64,000 bases of DNA, taken from the NCBI RefSeq assembly GCF_028009165.1, contig NW_026611618.1, positions 1 through 64,000 on the forward strand, in the 5' to 3' direction. The position numbers were made by a program, and so were the translations under genes. The notes under the pieces are model-generated. The model was given only the letters and a program-made list of their open reading frames with translations. It was not told where the DNA came from and did not search any database. This DNA comes from Akanthomyces muscarius (Eukaryota; Ascomycota; Sordariomycetes; Hypocreales; Cordycipitaceae). Below are positions 53,668-64,000 of the stretch, piece after piece (the stretch's first letter is position 1; each line of letters begins with the position of its first letter).

Positions 53668-54033
53668 ATGGAGGCTAGAGAGCTGAACTTCGAATACGCA
53701 CCATCATTCCTGAATACGAAAAAGATACAAATAAATCAACTCAAGATGCCCTCTACTTCCACCGTCGCAAAAGAGAAATACCAGGCGATGCTTGAGCAGG
53801 CCAAAATCAACAACGCGCATCGTAAATGCACAACGGGCGTGGCTCCCCTCGGGCAAGCTAACGCCATGCACCTAGATCGGACGAACCGGATGGTGACGAC
53901 TCGTCACCCATCGACGGGCGGCTGTGAGGTTACAAACTCCATTTCTCGTCGCACAAGCCATAGTAGCACCAATGTACCGACTGGTCGTTTCCGTGCTTTT
54001 ATCAAGAATTTAATTTCTCCGCCAGCTTACTGA
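53668..54033 (+). CDS. Small hypothetical protein
   Basis: A 121-aa open frame with no introns and no recognised family. A second in-frame ATG at 53746 starts MPSTSTVAKEKYQAMLEQAK, a plausible amphipathic helix. The rest is basic and Ser/Thr/Asn-rich, ending FRAFIKNLISPPAY. No signal peptide or membrane segment. It may be a genuine small gene or a chance frame. Confidence 0.3.
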   Translation: MEARELNFEYAPSFLNTKKIQINQLKMPSTSTVAKEKYQAMLEQAKINNAHRKCTTGVAPLGQANAMHLDRTNRMVTTRHPSTGGCEVTNSISRRTSHSSTNVPTGRFRAFIKNLISPPAY

Positions 54034-54266
54034 GCGGGACCGGCAGGCCGAATTCACTGACGACGACTACACTGAGCGCATAACTTGGATACTCGTAAAT
54101 TTTAGCTTAATTGAGATTGGTATCTCCCACCGTTATAGTAAATCATTTCTTTAAAATTGCTCGCTCACATTGAATTACTGTATTCAACTTGCGTTGACCG
54201 GACGCTCCCTGAAATTTGTTTTCCGTTTCTCTCGCATCTTTCTCTCGCATCCCAATCCAAGATCTC

Positions 54267-55331
54267 CTAAAATAGCGGGAACGAAGCGATGTCGTCGTAA
54301 TTAACATTATGCTCCTTGCATTCGATGCGATCGGTGCATGTACCGAAAATGGTGTCCCACACGCGAGACTGCTTGCCATAGTTATGACTGCTCTTCCAGC
54401 CAGTCCGATGATGTAGATCGTGATCCTCAAGTGCCAGTTCCATGCCAAGTTCGCTGAGCAGGCCTGAAATGGGCGAGGCGGCGTATAAGTGAATACGCAG
54501 ACCAGAGTGACCAAGGAGCTCGGTGAACCACACATACATGTGGCACATCCAGAAAGAGTAAAAGTCGAGCTCTAAACCGATAAGTTTCATTGTAAAGAAG
54601 GCCAGGAAGGGAATGACAGCAATGTCGAAAATCTCCTGTTCGGTATCGGCGAAGATGGTCAGGAGAGCGTTAGGGTGTTTGGTGAGGTGGTGGGTACGGT
54701 GGAACCTCCACAGGAAGGGGATGTCGTGCATCAGACGGTGGTACCAGTAAAACCAGAAATCGGTAACGATGGGATAAAGGGCAGCCTGTAGAGGCAGCAG
54801 GTACAGGTTCAGGGAGTTCGGGGCAAGGTTGCTGCGATAGGCAAGGAGGATCAAGACGGCCGGGCGGAACGTGATGGCGGCCAGCAGCGAGTCCGCCACC
54901 TTCTTCACCGTGGCGTCGGGCACATCGTCGCGGCTGTGCTTGTCGCCGTCGAGGTAGCCGTGGCGGTGGCCAAGACGCCGGAGCATCCGAAGCTCATGAA
55001 TGCCGAATGCGGAAATAGCGACGCCGTAGTAGGCGTACGCAACGGCGACATGCATGTTCCACCCTGTGAGATTGTGCAGGACTTGGTGGCCGATGAGCGG
55101 CAGCGCGCCCCAGAATATAATAAAGGCGTTCATCTGCCAGTTAGGAAGATATGGTACGGGTTCGCTCTTTTGGTGCACGGGTATAGGAACATTGAGATCT
55201 GACTGGTGAATGTCGAGGATGCCAAAGAAGTGGTGCGCCATGGTCCAGCCATCTTTATTAGAATCCAGTCGCCACGTTGACTTGATGGAGTCCTTGGGAT
55301 TTCGCTGCATCGTTGTAGTTGTCGTCGCCAT
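54267..55331 (-). CDS. Fatty-acid hydroxylase/sterol desaturase family protein
   Basis: An intronless 354-aa membrane protein with the histidine boxes of the non-haem di-iron family: HRLMH, HRTHH and HDLHHR, set among hydrophobic helices (NAFIIFWGALPLIGHQVL, LLPLQAALYPIVTDFWFYWY, DIAVIPFLAFFTMKLIG). Such enzymes sit in the endoplasmic reticulum and hydroxylate or desaturate lipids or sterols using oxygen. The substrate is unknown and the sequence is not obviously Erg3, Erg25 or Scs7. The frame is open to 55373, but the ATG at 55331 (MATTTTTMQRNPKDS) is the likelier start. Confidence 0.85.
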   Translation of the reverse strand: MATTTTTMQRNPKDSIKSTWRLDSNKDGWTMAHHFFGILDIHQSDLNVPIPVHQKSEPVPYLPNWQMNAFIIFWGALPLIGHQVLHNLTGWNMHVAVAYAYYGVAISAFGIHELRMLRRLGHRHGYLDGDKHSRDDVPDATVKKVADSLLAAITFRPAVLILLAYRSNLAPNSLNLYLLPLQAALYPIVTDFWFYWYHRLMHDIPFLWRFHRTHHLTKHPNALLTIFADTEQEIFDIAVIPFLAFFTMKLIGLELDFYSFWMCHMYVWFTELLGHSGLRIHLYAASPISGLLSELGMELALEDHDLHHRTGWKSSHNYGKQSRVWDTIFGTCTDRIECKEHNVNYDDIASFPLF

Positions 55332-58300
55332 TTTGACGTAATTTTTGGCACAATATAAACAGCCCAAAGTCAAATCTGCTCTGCGCCGACATGGGGGGTC
55401 ATCGAGACTTATAAGGTCAAGACACCGTGCCCAGTTATGGCGGAGAACAGGGTGACGAGGCCCGGTTTCGTACTCTATATACGATGCAAGGTTCTCTGTT
55501 CTTCCTTGCCCTCTCCCCCTCTATACTAAGTAGGCATCCAGAGACCTTGCGACATCATTAGCCCATTATTGCTAGGCTGGATCCCGGATCCGTCGTGGGC
55601 GAGCGGCAAGCAACGGGGCAACAGCAATGCTGCTAACCAGTTAACATGTGATGTGGACTCGGCGTTTCCCCGCCTTCTGCAACATGACCAGGGGTCCGTG
55701 AGCCTTCAGCCCAACAAAAACCTTGACAAGGTTTATTGCACGGGAATGTCACGCAGCGTGGCCTCTACTCAGTAGAATCCTCACACGAGGGGGTGTCGTC
55801 GCGTCGTCGGTTTACACTCGGCCGCCTGACTCGATTGCTCTGCAACGAATGTCGGCGGCATGTAAGAGACGATTTTCGAGCTTTTAATTGCACAATGGTA
55901 CAGTAATATTTATCTTTCAAGTGCCGTCCGAAATTGTTCGAAAATGCTGCGATTTCAGCGCAGCTTCCAGGCGGCTCAGACAGTGTACTCCCGCAGAGCA
56001 CTTACGCTGGTCGGACGGCAAAGGGTTTGCGTGTAAGGGTGCGGATACGTTTTTTTTTCATGTGATTGTGGACTATATTTCGGGAGATCTATGCGACTTC
56101 ATCAGTGTTCAGTCAGAGGGAACCTGCCGGATATATCGCATAATCAGGGGCCGTACCGTATCCGTTCGCTTTGTGTTTATCAGAGCATCATCACCTGACG
56201 GTGGCTCTCCACCTAAAATGATTTGCCCCTTGATTCATTGGAAGATTTTGGCGATGCGCCGGTAGGTGCGGAAGGTATTGGTCTGATGCCCCAAGTACTC
56301 GAGCGCGCCAGGGCTCGCGATACCCGCAAAACGGGCCGAGCGGAAGCGTATGAGCCTCCGGCTCCGTTCAAACTGTGCGTCATACATACGGCGCATATGT
56401 CAAAATTGGATCAAATTCGGTATCGGATCAACTTCGGAAATGCGGCATCTTTGCTTTTACGCTGAACGTAGAAGAGCGTCTGTCCCAAGATATGTAAAGA
56501 AGCAGCATGTGAAGATGACTAGTGACGTGTAAGCTTGCGTAAGTAGGCATCACCCAAGTCTCGCACAAACCTCTATACAAGCTCACTTCCGAACAACTAT
56601 GATAATATTGTGGAAAAAAATATTTGACTATTCCTATAGCGGTCATGTTGAAGATAAGACATAATTGCAACTAAAGAAAAAAAGCGTAATAAACTTAAAT
56701 GAATACCGTGTTCGAAGGAACTCTCTTAACGTGTTCGTTGTGAGTAAGCTAATTTACCTATTGGCTATAAATGTGAATATATCGAGACTTGAGGAAGCTT
56801 CAGTTAAACACAGAACTTTGACGAGGACTAAACTCATGCAGTAGAGATTCCCGCGGCCATCGCAGTCTGCAAAGAACAGATTGCTATACGATGTACCGTC
56901 TGGAGAGTAACATATCAGAAAGGTCCTGCACGAGAACAGCGAGTATCAGCCACAGTTTTCAGCACAGGAGAACCCGTCATAGTCCGATTGAGTCCATTCG
57001 TAATAAATGAAGACCCCCATGGTGACTAAATTATGTAAATATCCGTCGGATGATGAGCTGTGAGCGAAGTTACCTGGAGCCGAAATGAACGCCAGATTCG
57101 GCGTTCTCTCGAAAGAGAGCGAGGTTATGCTAGCTGGCGCTGTAGATAGAGGGTCCATATTGGATGTAAATACTGGGTGATCGAGAAGAGGGCCCGTATG
57201 AGGAAAAATATTGCTGGAGCCACAGGATATGTCACATATAATGCTTTGACGGTTAGCTTCGGGTCTTTCAAGGTCTACAGACAGTTTTCGCGGAGTCTGC
57301 GCGAGAGAGCGATGGCGTATACGTTAATGCAGTGAACTAGATTATCACATGTTCAGGATTAGTACGGCGGCGTCGGCATGCTTAACCTACCAGTGAATCT
57401 CAGCTGGCTTGATCAGGCTGCGGAATCAATGTGACAACATCATAATCGATGTAGCCCGATATCCGTGCGCTGGTGTCGATGGCGGGGGAATCGCCAATAC
57501 TTCCATTTCCTTTTCTACGTCAGCCATGCTCTGGAAACATAGTATACACCTTTAGCCGGAATGGGCCCAAAAAGAAATCGGAGCCTATTATCATCCTCGT
57601 CGCGGTATCCGGCCCAAGTAAAACAGCCGAGTTATTATGCAATATAAAATGGAGTTACACCCTAGTCGCGTGCCGCGAAAACGGCCCACAGGAAGATCTT
57701 CAGCGGCCTTCGGCGACAAAGATGACCTCGCTGAAAGCCGCTGATGATGATTGGCATGTCATCAGAGCCGCCTTCACACGTTCGCGTGTTCGTAGGTGCT
57801 GCAGCCATCGACGAGATGGAAGCATACCAACATACAGTGCGGAAAGAAAAAAAAGTACGCCACTCAAGTAAAAGTAGCAGCTTATTACGTCTTTTAAAGT
57901 TTTTTTACTTTACTATTACCGTGTTTCTTTCATTCTTCTTATTTCTCATATTCACTTCCTTGGATTTTTTTCAAATTTTCTTCTCCTTTTTTATTAATCT
58001 TTCCTTTTATGATAACTTAATTTGCAGCTTAGCCACCGGCGTCTTCTTTGAGTAGACCCCGAGAGTGGTTGTGCCAGTGTGGGGCGGCAACAGAATTCCA
58101 CCGCACCTGTGGCAAGACAACGGAGCGCCATTGTGTCTTGGAGATGTCATGTGAGTTGCGGCAAAGGCATTGCGTCTCGGTCTACACGAGCCCTGCAGGA
58201 TCCTCCTACGGCGAGCCCCCGAGGCAAGCAGGCAAACAAGGTGCGGAAGCGCATCTGCCCCATCTTTGAAGCTGAGCAATTCTGGAGATGATCCTGCTTC

Positions 58301-59302
58301 TGATCCAGTTTGCGGCCGTTCTGTTGAAACGGGGCGATGAGAGGTCGCTTCATTGGTCAAAGCGGCCGTTACACAAATAATAAGTGAAGGTGAGGCCTCC
58401 CGGATCGCACGAGCAGGCGCCATGAGTACAGTCGCTTTCCAGTGTACTGAATGAATGTTTTGGTGCCTAGAAGAAGGACATGGTAGCCTTGGGCTGGCCT
58501 GCAGCCTTCGCTGCATAGTACTGCTCGAAAAAAACTCCTGCGTAACGAGAAGGATTTCGTCGCGCCGAGTTTGCCACGGCCCTGGACAACCTGCATCGGT
58601 GCCATTCAGCATTGTTACAGTCAAGATATGGGCCTAGTTGTGGGAGGCGACGATATCAGCTCTCAAGAAAAAATCTCATAGTAGTTTAATGCTAGTTGTC
58701 GCGCCATCATGGCGATTGATTGTAGGGTGCCCGTCGCTTCCTACAGCACCACATCTTGACGCAAAAAGTCATCGCTACCTCATGCTATACTCGCTTCAAT
58801 TTTGCATGCGGAGAGATTGTAATGCCAAGTTTTGTCAATCGATTCGAAAGCAGAAGGGCCTGGCACAGACTTGCCAACTTAGCCATGCAAAATGTCCACT
58901 GCGCTGGAAGCACAGCAGACATAGACTTCAACCCGGGCCACCAGCTGCCAGAGTGAAGTCTGGAAAGCCCCTCTGGCAGAGAACTGCCAGCCACAATTGG
59001 ATGGGAACCTGGAGAGGGTAGGAGAGAACTGCTGTTGTTTTTGTAGGGGTCCCTTGCACCATCCGACCACGCCAAAGACTGGTGCGGGCGCTCTGATAAA
59101 AAGGCTGGATCCTAAGACGACGTGGCGCACAAACTCGTTGACGCCTCGGGCAATGGTGCCTTTTTTTTTGCTTCTCTTACCACTTCATGACCCATTGGAA
59201 AGCTGCCTCGCCCAGTGGAAAAAAAACGTAAACCTGCATCAAATAGCTATTCACAACACTGTATTCATCGCGCGGCTGGGCGGCGCATGAGAGACCACCA
59301 TC
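55332..59302. other. Gene-free stretch of about 4 kb
   Basis: No open frame in this stretch shows a family signature or a plausible exon set. The longest (58007-58624 reverse, 57473-57871 forward) have shadow-like composition. A pyrimidine-rich run with many TTT/CTT blocks lies at 57880-58020. It may hold a non-coding transcript or a decayed gene I could not recognise. Confidence 0.45.
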
Positions 59303-60514
59303 ATGGCCGTCGCACTCGATAATTTTGGTGTCGGCCAAAAACAGACCTACGTCGTGGCTGGAACCACGGTCGGTCTCGTGCTGGCCATCGTGACCTACAT
59401 GGCGCGCCTCTACACCCGCCTCACATTCAATAAGACCATATATCGAGAAGAGTGGTGGATGGGCGCTGCGGTCCTTGTGACCTGCGGAGCGGCAGTCTGT
59501 TTACTCTATCGTGCGTCAATTCATGTTGCGACTGTGTAATGTTGTCGATGCTATTACTGACCGTATGCCTCCAGAACTTACGGTAGGTTTGGCGCAAAAC
59601 GTGGACGATGTGTCCAACTCAGACCTGAGAAAGTTCATGATTGTGAGTATGTTCGAACTCACACTCAGAACAAAGACTCATGTATCTTAGGCTCTCTGGA
59701 TGATGCAGCGATTGCAGCCAATCAATATCTTTTGCATCAAGACTTCCATTATTCTCTTCTACATCCGTATATTCGATACGCCAAGATTTAAACTCGTGGC
59801 ATTCATCGTCTGGATTTACACGTTACTACTGGCCATCAGTATCTGGTTTGCTACGCTCCTTGAGTGCCGTCCGATATCCTTCTTCTGGGACAAGGACCAA
59901 GATGGGGGCGTTTGTGTCAAGAATCCCCTCATCACCATTGGTCTCACGAGTGGTGTGCTTTCCTGCGTTGGTGATATTGTCATGTTCCTCATGCCAATAC
60001 CGGCATTAAGCAAATTACGACTTGAGCCAAAGAAAAAAGGCGGCCTTATCGCCATCTTTTTACTTGGACTCTCTGTCGTCTGCACCAGTTTCATTCGATG
60101 GGTTGCCCTTTTGGGAACCGATGCAAACATTACAGGTGAGTAATTAAACGACACAGAACTACCAGTGGCGAGACCTGACGAGCACGCACAGCAGCCCAAG
60201 TCGAGGCTGGGGTCTGGACATTTCTAGAAGCCGCAGTTGGAATCACTTGCGCCAACCTACCTCTGATGGCACCTCTATTCAGGCGCTGTCTTGGCAGTGC
60301 CTCTAGCGGCCGGTTCAAGCGAAATCAAGGACCCAGTGAAGTCTCCACGATAGGGACGGCAAGAATGGCAGGGAAAAGAGGCCAGAATTACCAGTTTTCC
60401 ATAATTGAGAGCCTGAATGGGAGTGAGGTGGAGCTTGCCAACCCGGACCATGTTGCATCAGGGCCGGCAGAAGCGCAGGCTCCTTTAATATCCGATGGTA
60501 GTATGTATGTTTAG
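59303..60514 (+). CDS. Fungal rhodopsin-like integral membrane protein
   Basis: Four exons (59303-59510, 59575-59642, 59691-60135, 60192-60514) sum to 348 codons, all GT-AG. About seven helices are seen: VVAGTTVGLVLAIVTYMARLYTRL, EEWWMGAAVLVTCGAAVCLL, INIFCIKTSIILFYIRIF, LVAFIVWIYTLLLAISIWFA, then IFLLGLSVVCTSFIRWVALL and AGVWTFLEAAVGITCANLPL. The pattern with RLYTRLTF, KTSIILFYIRIF, ECRPISFFWD and EAAVGITCANLP is that of the fungal rhodopsin-like (PTH11-related) family, of mostly unknown role; a few members act in host sensing. A cytoplasmic Ser/Gly-rich tail ends the protein. No CFEM domain is present. Confidence 0.88.
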
Positions 60515-60863
60515 ACGGATTCGACAGAGAAGTGAAACAGGCGTTGGAAGCCACTAAGGTGATTCAAAACATTATGCCAAGGCCAGGCGTGGTGCGGCCT
60601 CGTCTCTGCGAACATGGTATTATAAGATGCACCAAGTGCAGCACGACTATATCAAGGCAATTCGGCAGTTTAGAAATCAGGTATATTGAAACGTGCGCCA
60701 GCGCAAAAACAAAGTGGTATATCCGACTCGCTTCCCCGTGCCTATATAAGGAATGCAATAGTGCATCAGCATTGCCCAACAAAAAAAAGAAGATAACATG
60801 CAATGTAGTGAGTCACTCAGTACGAAGTCATATGTATTCCGCTGAAATGCGGTGTTGTTAATT
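60515..60863. other. Convergent intergenic region
   Basis: Lies between the 3' ends of the rhodopsin-like and flippase genes. Nothing else is seen. Confidence 0.5.
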
Positions 60864-63800
60864 TCAGTCGTCTCGGATTTGCTCGAGTTTTGTGCGGAGC
60901 TTGCTGAGAGGGTTCTCTCGCTCCTCTGCCTGTGGCGTGAATTGCGGTGGCCGGTACTCATCCAGACTAGCCCGCACTGCCGACGGTCTTCGCGGCGTGT
61001 CTGACTGCGAGAATCGAGCAGGGCCTGGACTATGGTCGAGCTCCCCGCTGATTTTGGCCACGTTGCGACCGCGCTGATTGTCGGTAATGGCATGGTCGTC
61101 GTCATCTTTATGGTGATGAGATTCTGGATCCTGGTCGAAAAGCGCGCGCATTTGCTGCACGTTCGTGTCCTTTTCCATGCGCTGCATAAGGTCCGTGTCT
61201 GTCGGCCAATACACCCTTCGGACGCTCTGGACGACGAGCTCGAGCATGATGGGTCCGATGAAGGCGAGGAGCAGTGTGGTCCACCACTCGAGGTGGGCGC
61301 CAAAATTGCGGGTAAAGGTACCGTAGACGAGATAGACATTCATAGTCGGGGAGATAACCTTATTCAGGATCAGCAGCCAGATGAACCAGCCACCGGTCGT
61401 GATGATGTACCCAGCAAAGGTGATGACGGTTTTGGTGTGCAGCTCGAGTATAAAGAGCTTAGTGTTGATGAAGACGACGCCAACAGTAAAGCAAATAGTG
61501 CCCATGGCGTAGAGGGACGTGTCCTCAGTAAAAAGCGCCACATTGTAGACGGCCCAGGTGACGTAGTAGACGATGAAGCTGCTTGCGACACCCATGAGCA
61601 TCCATCCTATGTACAGGCGGTAGTTGAACGCCTTGTTCCGCTGCCCGAATGTGTATAGCTCGGGCACAGCTAGGAGCGTCTCGGCACGCAGGTCTCGCTC
61701 GAAAATGCCAGGCAAGATGACGGCCAATGACGAAAAGAGGGTGTTGAACAATGTGAGACTGGTGGACTGGAAGAGCGACGTGCCGGTATAGCCCGTGAAG
61801 CGCTGAAAATGAGCCTGCAGAAGGTAAAAGAATATTTCCTTCCAAAATGTGGCCAGCACGTACTTGCCGGTGCGAAGATAGTTCCAGCGACCGTGCACGA
61901 AAAGCATCTTCTGCAGAAACCGAAACTGCGCGATGGAATAGTCCGCGATTCGCGCGGCTTGCAGACCTTCGCGGCCAGATATTCCAATGCCGACGTGTGA
62001 GGCTTGGATCATGCCAATGTCGTTGGCACCGTCGCCGATCGCAAGGGTCATGCTGTTAGGGACATAGCGCCGGATAGCCTTGACGAGTTCGGCTTTCTGC
62101 GAGGGGGATGCGCGGCAGCAGATGATGGAGTCGACGCGGACGACCAAGTCATAAAACAGGATGGAGAGGTCATCGTCAGCATCAATCTTGGTGAGGGTTT
62201 GGCCATCTACTACCAAGACGGTATGTGGTACCATGCCACGGCTGACATCAGTTAGAGTCATGGTGAGCTGATCGGCCAGGGTTCCTGCAGCGTTTGCGTC
62301 TAGGATATACAGCTCCGAGTAGGGCTTGCAGACGTGCGCAGAGTGCGCAATGTTGATTGCCGTCTCGCGCTTGTCGCCGGTAAGCATCCAGACCCTGATG
62401 TTGGCGCGAGTCAATTTGTCAATAGTCTCTGGCACACCATTCTGCAGCTTGTCTTCAATGGCAGTCGCGCCAGCGAGGTCAAACTTGTGCTCAATCACAT
62501 CACCAGCCTCTTCAATGCGCTGTTGACGATCAACTAGGCTAGTTTCCGCTTTGCGATACTGCGCCTTCCATTTCTTGTAGGTGTCTTCATCAATGTAGCG
62601 GAAGCCATACAGCAGAGTGCGCAAGCCTTCGGTGGCAAAGTCATCAATATGTTGGAAGCACTTTTCGAAGATTGCGGCGTCGCTCGAAGCTACTCCCTCA
62701 TCAACGCAGCGGTCAATAACATCAAATGAAGCTACACGGTTGAGGCTGTGTCGGTTGGACTTGAACAAGTCCGCAGAGTGTCGGGGCGTCGCCATTTCCT
62801 CGGTACGTCGTTTTTGGAGCCACGAAGAATGACCCTCGCCCAGTCGAGCACCGTCCACAGAGCGACGGCCCATACTCTGTCGCAGAGCGTGGCGAACATC
62901 CGTCGAGTCGCGATTTCGCAGGGTAAAACTATTTCTGGGGGTCGAGCGAACGCTCATCTGCGTGCTCAATCTCTGCAGCGCCTTGTTCTTTTCAAAGGTT
63001 TTTCGCATGCTGGCTCTGTGGCCAATGTCACGCGCCTTTTGCTCGGCGAGGTGGCTCAGTTTCAAGCGCGAGGTGATGACATTGTCGGCGCCTTTGCAAA
63101 TTACGCAGATAGTATTGTCGGGCATGCGAACGATGATGGACATGCGCTTTCGCTGACTGCTGAATTCAATCACGTCAAGCACCTGGTACGAGTCCACGGT
63201 CTTGTGTCCCTCACCGTCAATCGTTTGTAGCTGGATGCTCTGTGCCGGGCGATCTATAAGCATATATCCGAGGTCTTGTGCAGCTTCAACAAGCGCAAGT
63301 TCATCGGGGGATGCTGCCTGAAAGGTAATGGAGCCGTCATCCTTGCATTCGGGCAAGCAAGTGTGGCAAAGGGCAATGCACAAAAGAAAGTGCTTGGCTT
63401 TGCGAGAAAACGGAGTGTTGGGTTTAGAACGGATATACTTGAGCAGCTCTTCCGTCTTCATGTCTGGCTCATCGTTGGGCCGGACAGACGACTTCCAGTG
63501 AGTAAAGGATCCGGTGGATGTACGTCCAACTGGCTCCGTTGACGCCATGACATTTGCACGCTGCTTCCCACGCTTCTTTGAGATTGAGACTTTGAATGAG
63601 TCCAGCTTGTCTTGCTTTGCTTTTTCGTCTCGCAAGACATCCATGTCGTGCAAGACAGACATACCAGCAACAGAGAGTTTGCGGAAGCGCATGAGATTTT
63701 CCGTCAACGTGCCCGTCTTGTCGGAAAAGACATGGCTGATCTGACCCAGATTTTCCAAAATTGTCGTGGTATTAGCCACCATAGGGGTATCGGACACCGG

Positions 63801-64000
63801 GTCGTACATGTCTGCATCATGCAGCAACAATAGCTGGCCCAGTTTCACAATCTCCAAGCTAATATAAAGCGATAGCGGGATAAGCGTATTGAACATGATG
63901 AGGAAGCCGAAAAATATTTCCTTGAAAGACACAGAGGCGTCGTAGACGCCGTTTTCGTAGAGATAAAAGGACCTGTTCTCGACGTCTTCTTCCCACAGGT
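60864..64000 (-). CDS. P4-type ATPase (lipid flippase), DNF3-like, partial
   Basis: The frame runs from the window's right edge to a stop at 60864 without introns, giving about 1045 residues; the 5' end lies outside. It shows the catalytic HVFSDKTGTLTENLMRFRKL near 63720, KGADNVITSRL, WMLTGDKRETAINIAHSAHV, LAIGDGANDIGMIQASHVGI, then RIADYSIAQFRFLQKMLFVH and a six-helix C-terminal domain (WKEIFFYLLQAHFQRFTGYT). These are hallmarks of P4-ATPases, which move phospholipids to the cytoplasmic leaflet. A long Ser/Arg-rich insert follows KGADNVITSRL and a charged tail ends the protein. The sequence style is closest to yeast Dnf3 orthologues by memory, so the trans-Golgi is the likely site. The actuator domain is outside the window. 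Confidence 0.9.
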   Translation of the reverse strand, partial: LWEEDVENRSFYLYENGVYDASVSFKEIFFGFLIMFNTLIPLSLYISLEIVKLGQLLLLHDADMYDPVSDTPMVANTTTILENLGQISHVFSDKTGTLTENLMRFRKLSVAGMSVLHDMDVLRDEKAKQDKLDSFKVSISKKRGKQRANVMASTEPVGRTSTGSFTHWKSSVRPNDEPDMKTEELLKYIRSKPNTPFSRKAKHFLLCIALCHTCLPECKDDGSITFQAASPDELALVEAAQDLGYMLIDRPAQSIQLQTIDGEGHKTVDSYQVLDVIEFSSQRKRMSIIVRMPDNTICVICKGADNVITSRLKLSHLAEQKARDIGHRASMRKTFEKNKALQRLSTQMSVRSTPRNSFTLRNRDSTDVRHALRQSMGRRSVDGARLGEGHSSWLQKRRTEEMATPRHSADLFKSNRHSLNRVASFDVIDRCVDEGVASSDAAIFEKCFQHIDDFATEGLRTLLYGFRYIDEDTYKKWKAQYRKAETSLVDRQQRIEEAGDVIEHKFDLAGATAIEDKLQNGVPETIDKLTRANIRVWMLTGDKRETAINIAHSAHVCKPYSELYILDANAAGTLADQLTMTLTDVSRGMVPHTVLVVDGQTLTKIDADDDLSILFYDLVVRVDSIICCRASPSQKAELVKAIRRYVPNSMTLAIGDGANDIGMIQASHVGIGISGREGLQAARIADYSIAQFRFLQKMLFVHGRWNYLRTGKYVLATFWKEIFFYLLQAHFQRFTGYTGTSLFQSTSLTLFNTLFSSLAVILPGIFERDLRAETLLAVPELYTFGQRNKAFNYRLYIGWMLMGVASSFIVYYVTWAVYNVALFTEDTSLYAMGTICFTVGVVFINTKLFILELHTKTVITFAGYIITTGGWFIWLLILNKVISPTMNVYLVYGTFTRNFGAHLEWWTTLLLAFIGPIMLELVVQSVRRVYWPTDTDLMQRMEKDTNVQQMRALFDQDPESHHHKDDDDHAITDNQRGRNVAKISGELDHSPGPARFSQSDTPRRPSAVRASLDEYRPPQFTPQAEERENPLSKLRTKLEQIRDD

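Noticed and set aside
58007..58624. Reverse open frame of 205 codons
   Set aside because: Cys/Arg/Pro-rich shadow-like composition without features; shorter frames in all other phases overlap it.

Overview
The window looks like nuclear DNA of a filamentous ascomycete. Many genes carry short introns (about 41-98 nt) with GTRNGT-type donors, CTRAY branch points and CAG/TAG acceptors. The gene families are typical of fungi: Zn2Cys6 regulators, LaeA-like methyltransferases, fungal rhodopsin-like and RTA1 membrane proteins, a DUF7702-like protein and a P4 flippase. Several repeats show C-to-T/G-to-A decay like repeat-induced point mutation (RIP). Sordariomycetes (perhaps Hypocreales) is an inference from overall character, not a proven placement.

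Layout: 1-5107 holds a non-LTR retrotransposon of the R2-like type (two C2H2 fingers, reverse transcriptase, CCHC knuckle, restriction-like endonuclease). It is a single reading frame broken by one TAG. 5108-6980 is gene-free and rich in microsatellites and degenerate telomere-like repeats. 6981-11147 carries a SET-domain protein and two unrecognised, probably secreted proteins. 12882-17900 is one very large two-exon gene (about 1654 aa) of no family I recognise. 18771-20205 is the 3' part of a membrane-tailed FAD monooxygenase whose 5' part is missing next to telomere-like repeats. It is followed by a 5'-truncated 3' end of the same retrotransposon (20841-21002) and an LTR-like block.

21971-30234 appears to be a catabolic cluster for a uronic-acid polysaccharide: a secreted polysaccharide lyase, an MFS sugar transporter, a GH88 unsaturated glucuronyl hydrolase and a Zn2Cys6 regulator. 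A TTCCCCGG motif recurs in its promoters, as a 20-bp-phased array before the lyase and as a perfect inverted repeat between the transporter and GH88, so I propose it as the cluster's regulatory site.

31529-50364 holds a DUF7702-like membrane protein, a GPI-anchored carboxylesterase, a Zn2Cys6 regulator, a GNAT acetyltransferase, a LaeA-like methyltransferase, an FAD monooxygenase, a cytochrome b5/FMN alpha-hydroxyacid dehydrogenase, a second carboxylesterase, a sarcosine-oxidase-type FAD enzyme and an enoyl-CoA hydratase/isomerase. No polyketide, peptide or terpene backbone enzyme is visible here.

51064-52735 is an RTA1-like pseudogene split by an 807-bp terminal-inverted-repeat element at a TA site and also carrying two TAA codons. 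The right end has a fatty-acid-hydroxylase family protein, a fungal rhodopsin-like membrane protein and the 3' two thirds or so of a DNF3-like P4-ATPase that runs off the window. Exon structures were derived by hand from frame, splice signals and total length divisible by three. Family assignments are from memory of the families, without database searches.
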